Part shown: positions 8,904 to 18,535 of the stretch, piece after piece
Position numbering within the stretch: the stretch's first letter is position 1
Layout: every line of letters begins with the position of its first letter
Assembly (NCBI GenBank): GCA_964291465.2
Contig: OZ219928.1
Coordinates: forward strand, 62,001-126,000
From: JAGWBJ01 sp964291465
GTDB taxonomy: Bacteria > Chloroflexota > Dehalococcoidia > Lucifugimonadales > JAGWBF01
Reading direction: 5' to 3'
Length of the DNA stretch: 64,000 nucleotides
Notes under the pieces: generated by a model
Told to the model about the DNA's origin: nothing
Seen by the model: the letters and a program-made list of their open reading frames with translations, nothing else
Database searches by the model: none
Position numbers and translations under genes: made by a program

Positions 8904-8941
8904 GCTCCAGCGGCTGCCGGGCGCTCCAGCGGCTGCCGGGC
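8904..8941 (-). repeat. 19-bp direct tandem repeat (2 copies) upstream of a ribosome-binding site
   Basis: The unit GCTCCAGCGGCTGCCGGGC (plus strand) occurs at 8904-8922 and 8923-8941 without mismatch. Read in the direction of the dehydrogenase gene, it ends just before AAAGGAGTG, the ribosome-binding site. Confidence 0.9.
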
Positions 8942-9135
8942 CGGATCGCTCCGGGCGCAAAACGTGTTACATTGTAGTGCAGGCGTCCACGCCTTTCCAA
9001 CCGCCGAACGCCCCGGCGGTGACGAGGAATACGGGGAAGCGACGTGCTCTCCGTGGCAGGACACATACCGGGAAATTGTCGGGCGATGGGGTAGACAATA
9101 GGCCTCGCCCGGGCGCGGAAACACTACGAAACCCG

Positions 9136-9164
9136 TTGACTCAGGCATGGGCCGGTGCTATACT
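9136..9164 (+). promoter_or_regulatory. Sigma70-type promoter of the suf operon
   Basis: TTGACT (9136-9141) and TATACT (9159-9164) are separated by exactly 17 nt. The expected start point is around 9171, 38 nt before the sufB ATG. Confidence 0.8.
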
Positions 9165-9170
9165 AATTCC

Positions 9171-9185
9171 CGACCAAAATGGTCG
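9171..9185 (+). promoter_or_regulatory. Palindromic operator candidate at the suf transcription start
   Basis: CGACCAAAATGGTCG is a near-perfect palindrome (CGACCA-AAA-TGGTCG) placed at the predicted +1 of the suf promoter. A repressor bound here would block initiation. The regulator is not in the window. Confidence 0.5.
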
Positions 9186-9208
9186 ACAATACTGCCTGAA
9201 GGACTGGC

Positions 9209-10669
9209 ATGACATCACAGAGGGTGATCTCCCGCCAAAGCGGCCTGGACGAATCGGACTACAAGTGGGGCTTCGTCATCGACATCGAGTCGGACACGGC
9301 CCCCCGGGGACTGGACGAGGACATCGTCCGGTTCATATCCGCCAAGAAGGGCGAGCCCGACTGGATGCTCGACTGGCGGCTCAAGGCCTACCGTCACTGG
9401 GTCAAGATGGACAGGGGCGAGCCAACCTGGGCCAACGTCCAGTACCCGCCCATAGACTACCAGGACATCATCTACTACGCGGCCCCGGCGTCCAAGGCCG
9501 ACGGTCCCGAGAGCCTGGACGAGGTGGACCCCGAGCTCATAACCGCCTTCAACAAGCTGGGCATACCCATCGAGGAGCAGAAGAAGCTGTCGGGGGTCGC
9601 CGTTGACGCCGTCCTGGACAGCGTCTCCGTCGCCACCACCTACAAGGAGACCCTGGAGAAGCACGGGGTCATCTTCTGCTCCTTCACCGAGGCCATCCAG
9701 GAGCACCCGGAGTTGGTCAAGAAGTACCTGGGGTCCGTCGTCCCCTACACGGACAACTTCTTCGCGACCCTCAACTCCGCGGTGTTCAGCGACGGCTCCT
9801 TCGCCTACATTCCCAAGGGCGTCCGCTGCCCGCTGGAGCTGATGACCTACTTCCGGATCAACCAGGCCGATTCGGGCCAGTTCGAGCGCACCCTCATCGT
9901 GGCCGAGGAAGGCAGCTACGTGAGCTACCTGGAGGGCTGCACAGCCCCCAGCCGCAAGACCCACCAGCTCCACGCCGCGGTGGTGGAGCTGGTGGCCCTG
10001 GACAACGCGGAGATCAAGTACTCCACCCTCCAGAACTGGTTCCCCGGCGACAAGGAGGGCAGGGGCGGCGTGTACAACTTCGTCACCAAGCGGGGCAAGG
10101 CCCAGGGGGCCAACTCGAAGATATCCTGGACCCAGGTGGAGACGGGGTCCGCCATCACCTGGAAGTACCCCAGCGTCATCCTCCAGGGAGACAACTCGGT
10201 GGGCGAGTTCTACTCCGTCGCCCTGGTCAACAACCACCAGCAGGCGGACACGGGCACCAAGATGCTGCACATGGGCAAGAACACCCGCAGCACCATCGTC
10301 GCCAAGGGCATCTCGGCGGGAGAGGCCAACGGCACCTACCGGGGCTTGGTGAAGATCATGCCCTCGGCCACCAACGCCCGCAACTTCACCCAGTGCGACT
10401 CGCTGCTGATAGGCGACCGGTGCGGGGCCCACACGGTGCCCTACATCGAGGTGCGCAACCCCACGGCCAAGATGGAGCACGAGGCCACCACGTCCAAGGT
10501 CAGCGAGGACCAGCTCTTCTACCTGCAGCAGCGGGGCATCGGCGCCGAGGACGCCCAGCACATGATCATCAACGGCTTCTGCCGGGGCATCTTCAAGGAG
10601 CTGCCCTTCGAGTTCGCCTCCGAGGCTTCACAGCTGCTCAAGGTCAGCCTGGAAGGAACGGTCGGGTAG
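9209..10669 (+). CDS. sufB: Fe-S cluster assembly scaffold SufB
   Basis: This 486-residue SufB is the core scaffold of the SufBCD complex in the cytoplasm. It shows DYKWGFVIDIE, YYAAPASKADG, IPKGVRCPLELMTYFRIN, YLEGCTAPSRKTHQLHAAVVE, NCA-region residues around YSTLQNWFPGD, and the C-terminal RNPTAKMEHEATTSKVSEDQ. Length and order agree with the family. The start is ATG 9209 after GAAGGACTGG. First gene of sufB-C-D-S-U, with a promoter and palindrome immediately upstream. Confidence 0.96.
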   Translation: MTSQRVISRQSGLDESDYKWGFVIDIESDTAPRGLDEDIVRFISAKKGEPDWMLDWRLKAYRHWVKMDRGEPTWANVQYPPIDYQDIIYYAAPASKADGPESLDEVDPELITAFNKLGIPIEEQKKLSGVAVDAVLDSVSVATTYKETLEKHGVIFCSFTEAIQEHPELVKKYLGSVVPYTDNFFATLNSAVFSDGSFAYIPKGVRCPLELMTYFRINQADSGQFERTLIVAEEGSYVSYLEGCTAPSRKTHQLHAAVVELVALDNAEIKYSTLQNWFPGDKEGRGGVYNFVTKRGKAQGANSKISWTQVETGSAITWKYPSVILQGDNSVGEFYSVALVNNHQQADTGTKMLHMGKNTRSTIVAKGISAGEANGTYRGLVKIMPSATNARNFTQCDSLLIGDRCGAHTVPYIEVRNPTAKMEHEATTSKVSEDQLFYLQQRGIGAEDAQHMIINGFCRGIFKELPFEFASEASQLLKVSLEGTVG

Positions 10670-10723
10670 GGTCCCGTCGCCCCAGCTCCTCCCGTGAGGG
10701 GAAGGACGGCCAGAGGTAACGTC

Positions 10724-11494
<771 letters not shown>

Positions 11495-11506
11495 GGCGGC
11501 GAAGAC

Positions 11507-12874
11507 ATGACCCAGGTCCAGGCCAAGGACGACCGATACGTCCCTGAGTTCCGCGCCTTGCAGAAGGCCCGGGAGGGCCGTGAGCCCGACTGGCTCTCCA
11601 AGGCGCGGGCCCACGCCTTCGCCCGGTTCGCCGAGTTGGGGTTTCCCACCGCCCGCCGGGGCAACGAGCGGTGGAAGTACACCAACGTAGCCCCCATAGC
11701 GGCCGTCGCCTTCAGGCATCCGACGGTCGAAGGGCATTCAACGGCCGACGGACCCGGGGCGGTCGACCCAACCACCCTGGTCGGCAGGATGCCCGCGAGC
11801 GATGGCTGGGTTACCCTGGCCTTCCTGAACGGCCGCTACTCGCCGTCCCTGTCCACCCCGTCCCCAGGGCTGGAGGGTGCCCGCATCTCCAGCCTGACGA
11901 GCTGCCTGGAACACGACGGGGCGGTGGCCGAGGAGCACCTGGGAAGGTACGCCGCGGTCGAGGACGACGGCTTTACCGCCCTGAACACCGCCTTCATCGA
12001 CGACGGGGCCGTCCTCTCGGTGGAGCGGGAGGCACGCCTCGCCAAGCCCATACACCTGCTGCACCTGACCTCCGGCAACGGCTCGCCGGCCGCGTCCCAC
12101 CCCAGGAACCTGATCGTCGCCGGACGGAACAGCGAGGCCGTCATCGTCGAGACATACCTCAGCTTGTCGCCGGGCCGCGACCTGACCAACGCGGTCACCG
12201 AGATCGTCCTGGAGGATGGCGCCAGGGTCGACCACTACCGGCTCCTCCTCAACGCCGCCGGCGTCTTTCACGTGGGGGCCACCCGGGTCCACCAGTCCAG
12301 GGACAGCTCTTTCACCTCCGCGTCCGTCGCCCGGGGAGCGGCGCTGGCCAGGCACGACCTCCTGGTCACCCTCGACGCCCCCGGCGCCCACTGCTCCCTC
12401 AACGGCCTCTACGTCACCTCGGGCAAGGAGCACATAGACAACTTCATCAACATCGACCACGCCAGTCCCCACACCACCAGCAAGCTGTACTACAAGGGCA
12501 TTTTGGACGGCAGCTCCAGGGCCGTGTTCGGAGGGACGGTGCTGGTGCGCAAGGACGCCCAGAAAGTCGACGCCCAGCAGTCGGACAAGAACCTGCTGCT
12601 GTCCGACGACGCCGAGGTGAGCAGCAAGCCCAGCCTGCTCATATACGCCGACGACGTGAAGTGCGGCCACGGGGCCACTGCGGGACACATCGACCAGGAT
12701 ACCCTCTTCTACATGATGAGCAGGGGCCTGGACCGGAAGACCGCCAGCGCGCTGCTGGTCCGGGGATTCGCCGGCGAGATCATCGACCAGGTCCGCCTCG
12801 GTCCCCTCCAGGAGTTTCTCGAGGGGGCGTTCCTGGATGTCCTTTCCGGGTCGCAGATAGAGGGCGGGCGATGA
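11507..12874 (+). CDS. sufD: Fe-S cluster assembly protein SufD
   Basis: This 455-residue SufD partners SufB in the SufB-C2-D complex. An N-terminal helical segment with PTARRGNERWKYTNV is followed by the beta-helix region and the C-terminal family signature DDVKCGHGATAGHIDQDTLFYMMSRG, ending in ALLVRGFAGEI. Its TGA overlaps the sufS ATG (ATGA). The N-terminal half is divergent, as is usual for SufD. Confidence 0.94.
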   Translation: MTQVQAKDDRYVPEFRALQKAREGREPDWLSKARAHAFARFAELGFPTARRGNERWKYTNVAPIAAVAFRHPTVEGHSTADGPGAVDPTTLVGRMPASDGWVTLAFLNGRYSPSLSTPSPGLEGARISSLTSCLEHDGAVAEEHLGRYAAVEDDGFTALNTAFIDDGAVLSVEREARLAKPIHLLHLTSGNGSPAASHPRNLIVAGRNSEAVIVETYLSLSPGRDLTNAVTEIVLEDGARVDHYRLLLNAAGVFHVGATRVHQSRDSSFTSASVARGAALARHDLLVTLDAPGAHCSLNGLYVTSGKEHIDNFINIDHASPHTTSKLYYKGILDGSSRAVFGGTVLVRKDAQKVDAQQSDKNLLLSDDAEVSSKPSLLIYADDVKCGHGATAGHIDQDTLFYMMSRGLDRKTASALLVRGFAGEIIDQVRLGPLQEFLEGAFLDVLSGSQIEGGR

Positions 12875-14106
12875 CCTCCACCGGGCCCGGCTTCGACGTG
12901 TCCCGCGTCAGGCGGGACTTCCCCATCCTGGCCCAACAGGTCCACGGCAAGCCGCTGGTGTACCTGGACAACGCCGCCACCAGCCAGAAGCCCCAGAGCG
13001 TGCTGGACACTCTGAGCCGCTACTACACCACCGAAAACTCCAACGTCCACCGGGGCATCCACTACCTGAGCGAGCAGGCGACGGCCGACTACGAGGATGC
13101 GCGCTCCAAGGTACGTGGCCTCCTCAACGCCTCCGACGACCGGGAGATCATCTTCGTGCGGGGCACCACCGAGGGCATCAACCTGGTGGCCGGCAGCTAC
13201 GGGAGGGCCAACGTCGGCCAGGGCGACGAGGTCATCATCTCGGCCATGGAGCACCACTCCAATATCGTCCCATGGCAGATCCTCTGCCAGGAGCGGGGCG
13301 CGCACCTGCGGGTCGTGCCGATGAACGACGACGGCGACCTGCTGGTCGACGAGTACGAGCGCCTCCTCGGCCCGCGCACCAAGCTGGTGTCCATAGTCCA
13401 CGTTTCCAACTCCCTGGGCACCATAAACCCCGTGCGCCGGATCATCGAGATGGCCCACAGCCGGGGGGTGCCGGTCCTGCTGGACGGGGCCCAGTCCGCG
13501 CCCCACATGAACGTCGACGTGCGGGACCTGGACTGCGACTTCTTCGTTTTATCCGGCCACAAGCTGTACGGCCCGACGGGCATCGGCGTCCTCTACGGAA
13601 AGGCGGACCTCCTGGAGTCGATGCCTCCCTACCAGGGAGGCGGAGACATGATCAAGTCCGTGACCTTCGAAAAGACCCTGTACAACGACCTGCCGTACAG
13701 GTTCGAGGCGGGCACGCCCAACATCGCGGGCACCATCGGCCTGGGCGCCGCGGTGGACTACGTGACCTCCGTCGGCTTCGAGAACATCGAAGCCTACGAG
13801 CACGAGCTGCTGGACTACGGGACCAGGGCCCTGTCGTCCATCAGCGGGCTGAGGCTGGTGGGAACCGCCCGAAAGAAGGCGGGCATCCTCTCCTTCGTCC
13901 TGGACGGGGTGCACCCCCACGACATTGGCACCATCCTGGACTCCGAGGGCATCGCCGTCCGCACCGGGCACCACTGCACGCAGCCTGTGATGGCCAGGTT
14001 CGGCATCCCCGCCACCGCCAGGGCATCCCTGGCCTTCTACAACACCCGGGAGGAGATCGACGCCCTGGTGAAGGGGATCGACAAGGTCCTGGAGGTGTTC
14101 AGCTAG
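12871..14106 (+). CDS. sufS: Cysteine desulfurase SufS
   Basis: This 411-residue PLP-dependent group II cysteine desulfurase takes sulfur from cysteine and passes it to SufU. Visible motifs are YLDNAATSQKP, NVHRGIHYLSEQAT, MEHHSNIVPW, the PLP lysine in VLSGHKLYGPTGIGVLYG and the active Cys in RTGHHCTQPVM. The start ATG 12871 overlaps the sufD stop. The last base of its TAG stop is the first base of the sufU GTG, so translation of S and U is coupled. Confidence 0.95.
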   Translation: MTSTGPGFDVSRVRRDFPILAQQVHGKPLVYLDNAATSQKPQSVLDTLSRYYTTENSNVHRGIHYLSEQATADYEDARSKVRGLLNASDDREIIFVRGTTEGINLVAGSYGRANVGQGDEVIISAMEHHSNIVPWQILCQERGAHLRVVPMNDDGDLLVDEYERLLGPRTKLVSIVHVSNSLGTINPVRRIIEMAHSRGVPVLLDGAQSAPHMNVDVRDLDCDFFVLSGHKLYGPTGIGVLYGKADLLESMPPYQGGGDMIKSVTFEKTLYNDLPYRFEAGTPNIAGTIGLGAAVDYVTSVGFENIEAYEHELLDYGTRALSSISGLRLVGTARKKAGILSFVLDGVHPHDIGTILDSEGIAVRTGHHCTQPVMARFGIPATARASLAFYNTREEIDALVKGIDKVLEVFS

Positions 14107-14558
14107 TGTCGAGCCTTCAGGACCTGTACCAGGACATCGTCATAGACCACAACTCGCGGCCTCGGAACTTCCGCAAGCCCCAGGGCGCGACCCGCTCCGT
14201 GGAGGGGTACAACCCCCTGTGCGGAGACCGCTACACCTTGCACGTGCACCTGGACGGCGACCTGATCAGCGACATCGGCTTCGAGGGCTCCGGCTGCGCC
14301 ATCTCCAAGGCATCGGCCTCGATGATGACCGAGGCCGTGAAGGGCCGGCCCAGGGGCCACGCAGCGGACCTGTTCGACTCCTTCCAGAGGATGCTCGTCC
14401 GTCCTCCCGGCGCGGAGTTCGACCCCGACGAGGTGGGCGACCTGGAGGCCCTCTCCGGCGTCAACGAATACCCCGCCAGGGTCAAGTGCGCCGTCCTCTC
14501 CTGGCACACCCTCCGCGCGGCCCTGGAGAGCGACGCGGACTCCGTCACCACCGAGTAG
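14106..14558 (+). CDS. sufU: Sulfur-transfer/Fe-S assembly protein SufU (copy 1)
   Basis: This 150-residue IscU/SufU-fold protein keeps the three conserved cysteines in NPLCGDR, FEGSGCAISKASASMM and ARVKCAVLSWHTL, plus the Asp of the first motif. SufU binds zinc and accepts sulfur from SufS. GTG 14106 shares its G with the SufS TAG stop. A second sufU follows at 15172, separated by hicAB. Confidence 0.93.
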   Translation: MSSLQDLYQDIVIDHNSRPRNFRKPQGATRSVEGYNPLCGDRYTLHVHLDGDLISDIGFEGSGCAISKASASMMTEAVKGRPRGHAADLFDSFQRMLVRPPGAEFDPDEVGDLEALSGVNEYPARVKCAVLSWHTLRAALESDADSVTTE

Positions 14559-14658
14559 GGCTCGTACGGCGTCCCCGGCGGCGGCTGTAGGATGAGCCGC
14601 CATTACAAACCGGCCTCTGCTATTGTTCACAATTCCTATCGCTTGATACCATTGGTGC

Positions 14659-14846
14659 ATGGAGACGAACACCCGAGCAATCAGGCGGAGACTGGAAAGG
14701 GAAGGATGGTACTTGGTCCGCCACGGCAAGCACGACATCTACAAACACCCTGAGTCTCCGAGACAATCCGACTGCCGCGCCACCGGACGGTGTCCATAGG
14801 TATAGCCCAGCAAATTGCTATGCAGGCAGGATGGGAAAATGACTGA
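14659..14846 (+). pseudogene. hicA: HicA toxin, frameshifted
   Basis: From ATG 14659 the frame gives a HicA N-terminus (RRRLEREGWYLVRHGKHDIYKHP) but stops at TAG 14797. The rest of the family pattern, IRLPRHRTVSIGIAQQIAMQAGW with the usual C-terminal end, is present from about 14764 in another frame and ends at TGA 14844-14846. One base is missing near 14758-14764. The restored C-terminus overlaps the hicB ATG by 8 nt, the normal HicA-HicB arrangement. The toxin is therefore probably inactive, unless this is a sequencing error. Confidence 0.8.
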
Positions 14847-15111
14847 GAAGCTGACCAAATATCCCGCAGTGATAGATGGGGAGCGCGGCGCCAATGGCGT
14901 CGTCATCCCTGATTTGCGCGGTGCCTACGCCATGGGCGCCACTGTGGACGAGGCCCTGGCTGACGCCGAAGACATGCTCCCCGAGTTTCTGGACGTATTG
15001 CGGGAGCATGGCCAACCGATTCCTCCACCCAGCGCCGCAGAGGATGTGGTATTGAGGCCTGGGGAAATGTTGGCCTTCGTAACATTGCGAGTGCCAACCA
15101 TGGCGACATAG
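14839..15111 (+). CDS. hicB: HicB family antitoxin
   Basis: This 90-residue protein has the HicB RNase-H-like N-terminal domain: YPAVIDGERGANGVVIPDLRG, AYAMGATVDEALADAEDML, LDVLREHGQPIPPPS. It would neutralise HicA and may repress its own operon. The start ATG 14839 lies inside the end of hicA. Base composition of the pair is less GC-rich than the flanking suf genes, which fits insertion into the suf cluster between two sufU copies. Confidence 0.85.
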   Translation: MTEKLTKYPAVIDGERGANGVVIPDLRGAYAMGATVDEALADAEDMLPEFLDVLREHGQPIPPPSAAEDVVLRPGEMLAFVTLRVPTMAT

Positions 15112-15171
15112 TGATATGATCGGCGACCTGCCCTTTCATTGACTTCCGACCCGGCCTGGGAGGCTGCCGTC

Positions 15172-15636
15172 GTGCAGAAATTCCCCTTCGATCAGATCGA
15201 CGACCTCTACCGCGACGTCATACTCCGGCACTACCGGGCCTCGCGAAGCCGCCCCGAGGTCGATGACCCCGACGTGGAGTACGACGAGTACAACCCAATC
15301 TGCGGCGACCGGGTCGTCCTGCGGCTCAGGGTGGTCGAGGGGCGGATCGTCGAAGCCGGGTTCAAGGGCGAAGGCTGCTCCATAACCCAGGCCTCCGCGT
15401 CGATGATGACCGACGCCCTGGAGGGACTGACGCTGCAGGAGGCCGAGGACCTGGCGGACAGGTTCCGCCTAAGCCTGACCGGCAACGCCCCCCCGGGCTC
15501 CCCTTCAGGCGGCCTGGGCGATCTGGAAGCCCTTCAAGCGGTACGGGCGTTCCCCGTGCGCATCAAGTGCGCCCTCCTGGGGTGGAGCGCCCTGGAGCAG
15601 GGCATCGAGGAGTACCGGGCCCGGCCGGCGGCCTAG
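15172..15636 (+). CDS. SufU-like protein (copy 2)
   Basis: This 154-residue paralog of SufU has FDQIDDLYRDVILRHY, Cys in NPICGDRVVL, Cys in FKGEGCSITQASASMM and Cys in VRIKCALLGWSAL. All metal ligands are kept. GTG 15172 is preferred over TTG 15139 because GGGAGG (15158-15163) is correctly spaced. It differs clearly from copy 1 in the middle section, so it is not a recent duplicate. It could serve as a second sulfur acceptor or scaffold. The 3' end overlaps the convergent lipoprotein gene by 4 nt. Confidence 0.88.
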   Translation: MQKFPFDQIDDLYRDVILRHYRASRSRPEVDDPDVEYDEYNPICGDRVVLRLRVVEGRIVEAGFKGEGCSITQASASMMTDALEGLTLQEAEDLADRFRLSLTGNAPPGSPSGGLGDLEALQAVRAFPVRIKCALLGWSALEQGIEEYRARPAA

Positions 15637-17432
15637 CCTTCCTCGCGCCACGCTTTGGCCCAGTAGAAGTACTCCGAGGCCGAAGGGTTGGGGAAGAAGC
15701 CCTTCACGTGGGGATGGAACACCCACCTGACGCCGGTGGTTACCGGCGTGACCATGTAGGCCTGATCCAACACTCGCCGCTGCAGCGCCCTGACCAGGTC
15801 TCGCCGCGCCGACGGGTCCGCCTCCACCGACTGGCTCAAGATGAGGGCGTCCAGCTCGGCGTCCGCGTGTCCCACAACGCTTCCCGTGCCGCCGTGGAGT
15901 ACGCCGAAGAGGAAGTCATTGGGCGTCGACGTCGGCGGCAGCTCCCCCAGGGCCATGGCGTAGTCCCTGTCCCGCCACACCTTGTCCTGATACTGGGACG
16001 CGCTGACCGGCACCATGAAGGGGTCGAACCCCACCGACCTCAGGTCCTCCTCTATTTGCGTCCCCAGCTCTCGGTGGACGTCGCCAAAGTCGGCCACGGC
16101 AAGCTCGAACCGCAGCGGAAGCTCCGCGCCCGAGGCCTGCAGGTCGTTGCTGGCGGCGGTGGGGTTGGCGAAGTAGGGACCCCGCATCTCCTCCATCGAC
16201 AGGTTCCAGCCAGGCTCATGCACAGGCATGCCCAAGCTGGGGAACCCCTGGCCGCCCCAGATGGTCCGCACGTAGTTCCAGGGGTCCATGGCCCGGAACA
16301 CCGCCCGGCGCACCTGGACGTCGTCGAAAGGCGGCCTGGACACGTTCATGGTCAATGCTACTCCCGCCCCTCCCTGCCTCGACAGGTGGCTCTGCGCCAT
16401 GGCGCCTGGAGTCTCGGATAGCTGCCGCCAGCCCGAGGGGGAGATGCGGTAGACGTCCACGCCGCCGGTAAGGAAAACGGCCAGCTGGGTCTTGTCATCC
16501 CCCCGGATGATCCTTATCACCAGCTCGTCCAGGAAGGGCAGCCCACTCTCGAAGTAGTCGTAGTTCTTGATGAAGACACTGCCCACGTCCTCCTCGGTGC
16601 TCTGCCAGCGCCACGGGCCGGTACCTATGACGGGGGCGTGCTCGAGTCCGTCCCACCTCTCCACCACCTCCCTGGCCACGATCTTGCTATGCCCGTCGGC
16701 CAGGGCCACCAGGAAGTCCGCGTTGGCGAAACCGGGCTTCAGGGTCAGCTTCACCGCGCCCGGGCCTTCCGTCTCGATGACGTCCGCGTCCTGCAACAGG
16801 GCGGCGTTGGCCCATCCCGGCGTCCGCTGCCTCTCGTAGCTGTAGACGATGTCCTCGGCGGTCAGGCCGCGCCCGAAGACCGGGGCCCTATTCTGCCACA
16901 GGACCCCCTCCCGTAGCTGGAAGACGTAGGTAAACGGGTCGACCATCTGCCAGCTCCGGCACAAGTCGCACTCCAGGCGCAGGCTCGGCTGGGGCACCTC
17001 ATCCTCGGGCCCTGTCCGGAAGCGCAGCAAGCGGCTGTACGCGATGCCCGGCCCCAACGAGGACAGGGTCTCCTGGACCTCCTGGTGTACGTCCAGGTTG
17101 GGGACGTTGGCCGGCGCCAGGGTCGTGAACCTGCCGCCGTGCAGCCCGGTGGGAGGCGCGGATACCACCGGCGTCGGTGTGGCCGTGGGCACGGGTGTGC
17201 TGGTTGGCGTCGGCGTGGGGACGGGCGTCGGCGGGACCGACGTCGGGGTCGGCTCGGGGGTGGCGGTGGGGACCGGCGCCTCCGTGGGAGCGGGCGCCGG
17301 CGTAGGGCTGGGGTCGGGAGCCGTGGTGGAGACGGGCGTCGGCACAGGGGTGGGGGTCGAGGATGCGCAGGCGGCCAGTGTCATGACCAACAAAGAGCCG
17401 GCTATCAGGACGAGACGAGAGTACTGCTTCAC
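15633..17432 (-). CDS. Extracellular solute-binding lipoprotein, family 5 (oligopeptide-type)
   Basis: This protein of about 599 residues has a signal peptide with lipobox LAACAS, a 55-residue linker made almost only of Thr, Pro, Val and Ala, then a SBP_bac_5 domain (LRFRTGPEDE, TAEDIVYSYERQRT, GTGPWRWQS, DDVQVRRAVFRAMD). The family binds peptides, nickel or other small molecules for an ABC importer; no permease genes are adjacent. GTG 17432 follows AAGGATTGGC and overlaps the stop of the membrane protein upstream (GTGA), so the two are translated together. Confidence 0.88.
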   Translation of the reverse strand: MKQYSRLVLIAGSLLVMTLAACASSTPTPVPTPVSTTAPDPSPTPAPAPTEAPVPTATPEPTPTSVPPTPVPTPTPTSTPVPTATPTPVVSAPPTGLHGGRFTTLAPANVPNLDVHQEVQETLSSLGPGIAYSRLLRFRTGPEDEVPQPSLRLECDLCRSWQMVDPFTYVFQLREGVLWQNRAPVFGRGLTAEDIVYSYERQRTPGWANAALLQDADVIETEGPGAVKLTLKPGFANADFLVALADGHSKIVAREVVERWDGLEHAPVIGTGPWRWQSTEEDVGSVFIKNYDYFESGLPFLDELVIRIIRGDDKTQLAVFLTGGVDVYRISPSGWRQLSETPGAMAQSHLSRQGGAGVALTMNVSRPPFDDVQVRRAVFRAMDPWNYVRTIWGGQGFPSLGMPVHEPGWNLSMEEMRGPYFANPTAASNDLQASGAELPLRFELAVADFGDVHRELGTQIEEDLRSVGFDPFMVPVSASQYQDKVWRDRDYAMALGELPPTSTPNDFLFGVLHGGTGSVVGHADAELDALILSQSVEADPSARRDLVRALQRRVLDQAYMVTPVTTGVRWVFHPHVKGFFPNPSASEYFYWAKAWREEG

Positions 17433-18493
17433 ACGCCAATCCTTCCCGTGTCTTTTACGGCCGCCGGCTCGGACCGCTGCATCTGTGCACCCGAGCCCGA
17501 GGCCAGGCTCTTCAATCCCAGAGTAAGGAGCATAGACACGGCAATGAGTATCGGCGGCAGGAACAGAATGGCGTGGAGGCCGACGGCGTAGCTGAACGCC
17601 GCCGCCTGGCCCACGCCAAACAGCTTGAGAACGTATACCATGGCGAACTCGAAGGTACCCAGCGAGGCCGGCAGCCCCGGCAACGAGGTCGTAAAGTAGA
17701 TGGCCCCGAGAATGGCGAGGGTCGCTACGAAAGCCGAGATATCGAGGCCCATCCCCACGGCCAACAGCCATCCGCACGCCCCCACGAGGAGCCAGTATCC
17801 CAGGGTCAGGAAGAGTGCCGAGGTAATGGCGAACTTGGCCCTTCCCAAGTCGGTGAGGTACCCCGCCATCGACACTATCAGCGGTATCCGTCTCAGAAAA
17901 GGCTTGGTGCTGAGATAGACGAGGAACGGGATGGCTATTACCGACGCCACGGCAACCACGAAGGCCCCCACCACGTATGGGAGCACGTCGCCCTTATCGG
18001 GGATCAGGGTCAGCCCGGCCATCAGCAGGGAGGCCGTCACCACGAGGTCCAGCACCCGCTCCACGCCCATGGTGCCCAGCGCCACCCCTCTCCTCACGCC
18101 GTACCGCAGAGTCAGGAGGGCGAACTGGGCGCCCTCCCCCGCGACGCGCAGGGGGACCAGGCTGTTGAGCCCTATTCCCGTATTCTGCACCAGGAACATC
18201 CGGGGCAGGTGGGGCTTCTCTTCCAGGAACAGTCTCTGCCAGCGGTAGGCGCGGACCACCGCGGACAGCATCATGACCGCCAGGGACGCAGCCGCCCACT
18301 TGACGGGGAAGCTGCTGAACTCGTCGGCCACCAGTCCCCAGTCGACTCCGCGCACGGCGAGCCAACCCAGGGTCAAGCCGACGGCGACCCCCAGAGCCGC
18401 CCGTACACGGGCGTCCTTGAGCCCGCGTCTCGCAGTATTTGGAAAGGCCCTCAGCACCTGGCCGCCCGCTCCCTTGTCCATCGTTCCAAACAT
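17429..18493 (-). CDS. Flippase-like membrane protein, LPG-synthase TM / UPF0104 family
   Basis: This protein of about 350 residues has eight or so hydrophobic segments. The pattern of the lysylphosphatidylglycerol-synthase transmembrane family is visible: RAYRWQRLF, NTGIGLNSLVPLRVAGEGAQFALL, RGVALGTMGVERVLDLV, and TSLPGLPASLGTFEFAMV. Members are proposed lipid or glycan flippases; the substrate is unknown. The start may be ATG 18493 or ATG 18481. A TATACT lies directly before ATG 18493, so 18481 may be the real start. Divergent from tatD, overlapping the downstream lipoprotein gene. Confidence 0.8.
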   Translation of the reverse strand: MFGTMDKGAGGQVLRAFPNTARRGLKDARVRAALGVAVGLTLGWLAVRGVDWGLVADEFSSFPVKWAAASLAVMMLSAVVRAYRWQRLFLEEKPHLPRMFLVQNTGIGLNSLVPLRVAGEGAQFALLTLRYGVRRGVALGTMGVERVLDLVVTASLLMAGLTLIPDKGDVLPYVVGAFVVAVASVIAIPFLVYLSTKPFLRRIPLIVSMAGYLTDLGRAKFAITSALFLTLGYWLLVGACGWLLAVGMGLDISAFVATLAILGAIYFTTSLPGLPASLGTFEFAMVYVLKLFGVGQAAAFSYAVGLHAILFLPPILIAVSMLLTLGLKSLASGSGAQMQRSEPAAVKDTGRIGV

Positions 18494-18535
18494 AGTATAG
18501 AGTAAAGTGAATATGCACGCATAGAGGCGCCGCCC

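Larger units (their letters stand above)
8889..9208. other. Divergent intergenic region between the dehydrogenase and sufB
   Basis: It contains the 19-bp tandem repeat near the dehydrogenase and the sufB promoter and palindrome near the other end. The middle (about 8960-9130) holds no convincing coding frame or RNA. Confidence 0.6.

Noticed and set aside
14659..14846. Programmed frameshift in hicA
   Set aside because: No slippery heptamer or downstream structure was evident at the junction, and HicA proteins are not known to need one; decay or a sequencing error is simpler.
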